Assembly (NCBI GenBank): GCA_951640165.1
Contig: OX621241.1
Location: forward strand, 8,245,001 to 8,309,000
Source of the DNA: Pseudoips prasinana
Lineage: Eukaryota; Arthropoda; Insecta; Lepidoptera; Nolidae
Reading direction: 5' to 3'
DNA length: 64,000 nt
The translations under genes were made by a program, and so were the position numbers. Shown here one piece after another: positions 58,313-64,000 of this stretch; position 1 is the stretch's first letter; every line of letters starts with the position of its first letter. The notes beneath the pieces are model-generated. The model had not been told where the DNA came from and ran no database searches. It saw only the letters and a program-made list of their open reading frames with translations.

Positions 58313-58910
58313 TAAAGCTTGTGGAGGGTCCACCTTATCAGTAGACAGTGTAATTTGAGCACAGTGATTTAGTGGTCCGACATTAAGTATACCTTTGTTT
58401 AACCCGCTGGGGACAGTGAACCTAATATTATTTTGTTAGTTTCAAAATACAAACAAGATATGTATTATGTAACTGAGAATAGTTATGAACGAGAGTTATA
58501 TACGCTGATACATATCTGATATGGATGCAAAGTTGTTTGTGTACATCAGTTAGAATAATGGAAAATTTACGTAGATATTGCAACTTGAAATGTATCTAAG
58601 CAAAACTAAAAAGTTATTGCGTAATTTTCTAGCCATAAACAATAAATACGTTCTAGTTGTATGAGACTAATAAAAGTGCTTTTACTAAGTGTAAGCGACA
58701 GTAAGGGTTCAGTAGTAAGACAAGAAGGCCTAAAGCAATTTTACTACGTAGTAGTAGTTTTAGTAGAAAAAAGTAAGTCATCAGTAAGTATTTATGTTAC
58801 GTCCGCATTCAAACATTTTTTTTCGAGAACCGCTTTAATTTATTTCTTAGCTGGAGAATACTTTTGAAATGGCAACTAACAACAAATAAACATACACTCA
58901 TCTAAGGTAA

Positions 58911-59051
58911 GTAGAGACGCCAGCACATCCAGCTACCCCAATCTGTCAAATTTCTTTTATAGATTTTCAACTTTATCGCAAAAGCATAAGGTTCACTTTA
59001 AATTGGGGAAATTTGACAGATTGGGGTAGCTTTATGTGCTGGCATCTGTAC
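58911..59051. repeat. MITE (GCCAGCACATC family), best full copy
   Basis: Left arm agacgccagcacatccagct, accccaatctgtcaaattt. Right arm aaatttgacagattggggta, gctttatgtgctggcatctg. Arms of about 40 bp; interior ctttatcgcaaaagcataag. Confidence 0.85.
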
Positions 59052-59054
59052 ATT

Positions 59055-60105
59055 GATCACTCGATCGAAAATTACTTTGGGTATACCCAAATATAAATCA
59101 TATGACGTGGGTTAGGCGGCATGGGAAAGAACAGGTGGTATTTCTTAGAAATAAAAAAGGTTTTCCGATCAACGTTACTACTGTGTGTCGGCTATCTACT
59201 TGAATCTAGGTTCACTGTACCGAAGTCATTATGGGAATACACAGAATTACTAGTACGACGCCAAGAACATTACAAATATCCATTAGGATTCTGTGAGCAC
59301 TGGATGAAAACTATCCGGTGCAGTTTATGGACTGATCGTGGCACGGCGTATAAAAATCTGTTCATTTACATTTTTGAATTTGAGTGTCTTTCTTTTAGAT
59401 TCAAGCTTGAGAATCCGCGATGGATTTCAATATAGCCGACGCACCCAGAAATTGCGATGCAACCACAGAGGTACCGTATATGTACATATGGTTGCTCTCG
59501 TTATAGGTGCATATGGATTGCACCAGCACAGTAGAAAGATATTGAATGGCTAAGACATAACATGGGTCCAACCTAGCTTGTTGCATCTACAATCCCAATA
59601 AATGACTAACCAGACTCTTAAACAACCATAAAGTCATAACCTTCTACCTTTAGGGATTCAATACCAGGGAAAAAGGACAGAGATGCCGATCAGTGGACAC
59701 ATTTTATACAAAAATCAATTTTTTTTATTTCGCAAGCTGATAATCTACAAACTTTTCACTTTAATGGGTAAATTGAGCTACTTAATACAACACTGCACTA
59801 TATCTATATATACCATGTGTTGTGATTTTATGTGTTTGACCACGACCAGCGACAATTTTGCCAACATTCTGATTGGTTAGCCACATCTGCTAAAAAGATA
59901 AGGCGTTGAACGTGCTATTAAAACGATAGCTAATCTATGAATATATTTGAATAGATGTTGACTGGCTTTCGATCGGGGGTAATCAACTGGATTAATCGGC
60001 TTTCCAATCAGCAAATTCCGAATCTTAAAAACAATTTAACTTCCTTAATATTAAGATATAATCAAACTGGAAACCCGGCCACATCAAATCAAATAATATC
60101 AAATA
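59055..60105. other. Intronic sequence, nothing recognised
   Basis: Overlapping short frames at 59.1-59.6 kb on both strands, none recognisable. A 104-codon plus-strand frame at 59121 has no domain. Confidence 0.4.
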
Positions 60106-60110
60106 TATTA

Positions 60111-60293
60111 TCACTCTAATATTATAAAGGCGGAGTTTGTGAATGTGTGAGTGTGTACGTTGTTACTTCTTGACGTCTTAACGGCTGGAGCGATTTTAAT
60201 AAAATTTGGTATGGAGTTAGTTGATACCCTGGATTAACACATTGGCTATAATTAATAAAGTTTAACGCGGGTAAAACCGCGGGCCACAGCTAG
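60111..60293 (+). mobile_element. Helitron-like non-autonomous element, 183 bp
   Basis: tcactctaatattataaagg after A at the left and gggccacagctag before T at the right. The body has aacggctggagcgattttaa and accctggattaacacattgg. Confidence 0.82.
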
Positions 60294-60299
60294 TAATAA

Positions 60300-61230
60300 T
60301 ATAAAGCGAAAACTTTTAATTTGGTATACGTTTGTTTGTAATACATAAACTCAAAAACTACTAACTAATATTAAACATTCATTCACTATGGAAACCTACA
60401 TAATCAGAGAGTAACATGGGCTGGATTTAATTTCAAAAAAAAAAATAGAGATCGCTTTTAATATTACAATACATAATGTAACTCAAGGTATCAAAAATAT
60501 GCTTGTATAAGTCTTTAATTAAGCCGAAGTGGATCACTGGTACATGCTATAACTGCGATATTTAGGAATTAAACTCCTGCATCCGGAATTTCAAATTCGA
60601 AATCGACACGGATGCCTGGTTACAAATGAATAAAATACTATTTTTGCTTTCGAATTCCTTAATATTATTCAGTATCTGAAGCCTTATCCGGGCTTAACGA
60701 ACGTAAACGGGTAAATCAAGATTTGTGAATCCAACGCCACAAGATAAATTAGAATATATCGTTCGATAATTCACCAAATTATTCTTGAATAACATTACGA
60801 AGATAAAACTTGGAGTTATTACTTAGCGGCTATCAGTCAATATTCTTCAAATTTATTTATATCTTTTAATGGAATATTTTTCCCGCGTTACAATCCACGT
60901 GGGACTTAATTTGCTTTTTATTCACCTTCCCGCGGGAATTTCTTAAAATCCGGTCTCATTTCTTGTCTATGTATATCACAAAGAGATCTTCGGAGCAAAA
61001 TTACACCCTTTTTCGTTCAATAAAATTGTTTAGGCAGAACTTTGATGAATCAGAACGCTTTTTATAACTAGATGTGGTAGCAATACAGTTGAAAATCTGT
61101 GTAAAGCCCCAGGGCTGGTAAATGCTGAACTAGAAAGATATATGCTACAGCAGTCAGACGCATGCACCCACCTTAAAACCCAATAATAGATGCCTATGAG
61201 TCCCTTTTCATTAAAAAAGGAAAAAAATAG
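60300..61230. other. Intronic sequence, little recognised
   Basis: cccgcgggaatttcttaaaa at about 60930 may be a decayed piece of the family that contains the 37.6-kb array. Nothing else. Confidence 0.4.
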
Positions 61231-61233
61231 CTA

Positions 61234-61335
61234 GGATTGTAAGTCGCTAGATACGGCTAGCGCAAGACCCAGCAATTGTGGTGATCTTTGAGGAGACCTT
61301 TCTCCAGCAGTGGACGTCTTTCGATTCGACAAAAT
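61234..61335 (+). repeat. LINE 3' tail fragment
   Basis: gtcgctagatacggctagcg, aattgtggtgatctttgagg and cagcagtggacgtctttcga. Related to 39065..39175 but without the GAT run. Confidence 0.65.
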
Positions 61336-61339
61336 GTAT

Positions 61340-63655
61340 GTACATTAAAGAATACATTATCTAGGATGTATTGCACATGGACCGAAACAATTCTTTAAGA
61401 GAAAGTGGTGGACTTTTATCCATAGACCCGATACCCTAAGCGTTACGCTGGTGGAAATTAAATTATTTAGAGATTTACTTTCCTATTGTAAATGACTCCG
61501 ATAAATAGCAAAGAATTTAAAAAGCTCCATAAAATTATTATAGTAAAAAATAGCTAGTACCTGGTCAAAAAATAATATACTAAACAAAACCTTTTTTTAA
61601 AGGTTCAACTGCAGAAGCATTTGTTTTTTATTTATTTGTAATCTTTTTCATTTATATTCTCTCGAAATTAAATAATGCTCACCACAGTCCAAAAAGAAAC
61701 AGTCCCTTAATTTTACCACAACGCTAATTTAATTTACTCCTCTAATTCTGCTAGCGAAAAGCGTAATGGGAAAATCAGAATGGCGTCAAGGAAAAGCGGA
61801 CAGAAACAAGATCCCATACGAAAGTCTCCAGTCCCAAGCTCCTAATAAGAAGTTACAGGCGACATAATGATTGTCAGACAAACGTTAACATAGAACTGAA
61901 GGGAAAACAGTACTGCAATTATTTTAATGAACGCAATTTTGTAGGACTTTGGAAGTTCTCAATGTGAAAATCGACTAAAAACCAGGGTAGTATTATATTA
62001 GGGTACACGAATATTTTCTGTTTGGTGAAAATATTTGGTTCCATTTCTTTTCCTCTTAACTTGCGAGGCCCTAACAAATATTAACGTTTTTTAAATATTT
62101 TTGTTTAGACTCTGTACTTCGTAATTAAGGACGGACCTTAGCTACTTTGCGCTTTTAGCGCTGCCCAGGTATGAGAGTCATAAGTAGTGCAGGCTACTTA
62201 AACTAAAAAATCTAGTTACACAAAATAAAAAAAATACCAATTAGACTTTTATATAGACTGGAAAGTATTTCGCATCGAATAAAAAAAAAATGTTATTAAA
62301 ATCTGTTCACAAACAAACGAAAAATCGGTCAACATAAAACAGCAACAAACAACATAGAGACAAACTGATAACCGCTTTCTTCTCGACGTTGGTTAATTAT
62401 ATGGATCACGCCATTAACTATTCTGTGTCGGATAGGAATATATTGTCGTCATTGAACCTCCCACGTCTTATTATGTTACACGTTGTATAGATAATGTAGG
62501 GTTAGCAACTATCGAACTTGACATATCTAATCTTAACGCACGAGCCAAACAAAGCAAGGACATACAGTCCGCTGACACTGAATCCTTGGCAATGATGTCT
62601 CCTCACGTCATACACACGTCAATGTTTCATCGCAATTCCGAAATACGTATCTTTCTTTGACCTTGAGAGTTCTTTATTGCGAAAGCAATAAGTGCGGCTT
62701 TCGTAGTGCAACTGTATCCTCTCATAAGAAGTCGACTGTGCAAGCTCTAACATCAATAAAACAAGAGACGAGTCTCTCAGTAACGAGCCCCTAGGCAGCA
62801 TAAACATCTATAGTAGAGAATTCTTTATAGCAGACAGAAAAAAATACATATATAATTGTAAGCTTAAGTCCAGGCTTATACTTATGATGACGTACGTTTC
62901 AGCAATCAAAAGGAGTGGGAATAGAAGAGAAGGAAAAATAAACAAATCGGAGAGAAAAATTATGAAATGCTATAATCCATATGTATCTTAACTACAACAT
63001 ATAAATATATCAACTAACATAAATAATTATGATGACAGGAAGTATTTGACGAGCTATCACGAATGAATTATGGATGATGGTTCCGTAGGGTGACTGCGCG
63101 AATCATAAAAAAGTAATGGCTGGAAGTGTGAGAAGCCACAGACAGGAGTATTAGAATTGCGAAGAATTGCGAACCTATAAGCTGCAATTACCTGTGTCTG
63201 CAACTAACAGAGCCCACAATTTAAATATTCTATCTGATGCCAGATCCAACGGATTCATTTCACGTTTTTGTACCCACATGAACTCATACCCCGAGCTCTC
63301 TGAGCTAAGAGAGCAGCAATCAGAGTGCGGGATACGCAAATGACATCCCGTTGCGATTAACCTGTCTGGATTACTGAGTTGAATAACTATCTATAGTTAA
63401 ACTGTGTCCTAGATGACGATAAAAAGAAGGCTTTGCGTCTGCATTGTGACATAGTTTTTAATTCCTTAACACTAAAGCCTGTAATATCACACACGGCAGG
63501 GTATTTATACAACGGTGAATATTCTTATTTTCGAAATGTGATGTAAAACACATAAATCAGACTTATAAATCTATTTCAGTTGCCTATTCAGTATTAAAGA
63601 GGTCAAAAGAAGTGTAGAATTAAGAAAGTCTATAAAAACAACATTGCTTTATGTT
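61340..63655. other. Intronic sequence, nothing recognised
   Basis: No gene or repeat family seen in about 2.3 kb. Confidence 0.45.
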
Positions 63656-63660
63656 ATGCT

Positions 63661-63745
63661 GACAGCAGTCGTTAAGGCATGTCAGAGGCCATCTAGGCGG
63701 CTTAAATAACTCTACACCTAGGTAACCATACAATAAATAAATAAT
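63661..63745 (+). repeat. 5S-SINE tail fragment
   Basis: agcagtcgttaaggcatgtc, aggccatctaggcggcttaa and aggtaaccatacaataaata. Confidence 0.7.
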
Positions 63746-63932
63746 AATAACTTACGATAAAAGCATTAATATATGGGTTTACTTTGTGGTCTTGGGTGTG
63801 ACTTAGGTATGCAGAGCACATTAGCCACAGCGTAGCCACGATAAAGACTTATGTCACTCTACAGAGCTCGACCAATTCCCATGTCAGGGACATGATGCTA
63901 TTTCCTTCATAGATAACTAAGGCAAAAGAGGA

Positions 63933-64000
63933 AACGGGTCACCTGATGGTAAGTGATCACAGCTAGCCATGGACTCTCCGCATGGGTCGCTAGTGCGATG
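63933..64000 (+). repeat. Lepidoptera dispersed repeat (GGTAAGTGATCAC family), cut by window end
   Basis: gggtcacctgatggtaagtg, then atcac and catggactctccgcatgggt. Confidence 0.6.

Larger units (their letters stand above)
20715..64000 (-). other. nmo: nemo upstream intron, at least 43 kb, running off the window
   Basis: All sequence above the hinge exon lacks any kinase-like exon that I can see on the minus strand. It is interpreted as one phase-2 intron, or more than one if a small exon was missed. It hosts the mariner, the truncated LINE, Helitrons and most SINE copies. Confidence 0.75.

Noticed and set aside
59121..59435. A 104-residue plus-strand protein
   Set aside because: Composition and content look random; overlapping frames of equal quality occur on the other strand.

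Overview
This window is eukaryotic, AT-rich and almost entirely intronic. The repeats (tRNA-headed SINEs, a 5S rRNA-headed SINE, Helitron tails ending in CTAG, LINE tails ending in ATGATGATG, and the GGCCAAGTGCGAGTCGG repeat) point to a moth or butterfly (Lepidoptera). I cannot name the species.

Host gene: two coding exons were recognised, both on the minus strand and both from one gene, nemo (nmo), the insect Nemo-like kinase (NLK), a proline-directed Ser/Thr kinase of the CMGC group. The exon at 20608..20714 encodes the hinge and helices D/E. The exon at 838..1006 encodes the catalytic loop (HRDIKPGN), the DFG motif and the TQE activation loop. They join in frame across a 19,601-bp intron. 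Everything above 20714 (more than 43 kb) looks like the preceding intron, and 1..837 is the start of the next one. I did not find the N-terminal kinase exons or the exon that should begin with APE, so they lie outside the window or were missed. No second host gene was recognised.

Mobile DNA: the introns are packed with transposable elements. The best are an intact mariner (30927..32208, D,D34D transposase, TA duplication, 25-bp perfect inverted ends); a 2,052-bp non-autonomous hAT element with an 8-bp target duplication (17300..19351) that carries a nested LINE tail and a perfect 54-bp palindrome; a 5'-truncated LINE with an open 427-codon reverse transcriptase frame (36038..37321, minus); and a probable 1.6-kb terminal-inverted-repeat element holding a frameshifted small basic ORF (about 41153..42745). 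Smaller families are a tRNA-headed SINE with a long conserved body (called SINE-A here), a second tRNA-headed SINE (SINE-B), a third (SINE-C), a 5S-rRNA-headed SINE, several Helitron-like elements including a head-to-tail dimer, and several MITEs with long inverted repeats.

Other structure: five tandem copies of a ~135-bp unit at 37.63-38.2 kb, several strong hairpins, and a few GC-rich, apparently repeat-free islands (13.2-13.8, 15.55-16.2, 9.76-9.95, 50.3-50.4 and 51.6-52.1 kb). These islands are the most plausible places for nemo enhancers, alternative promoters or unrecognised exons. Nearly all short open frames elsewhere show no codon structure or recognisable domain and are treated as noise.
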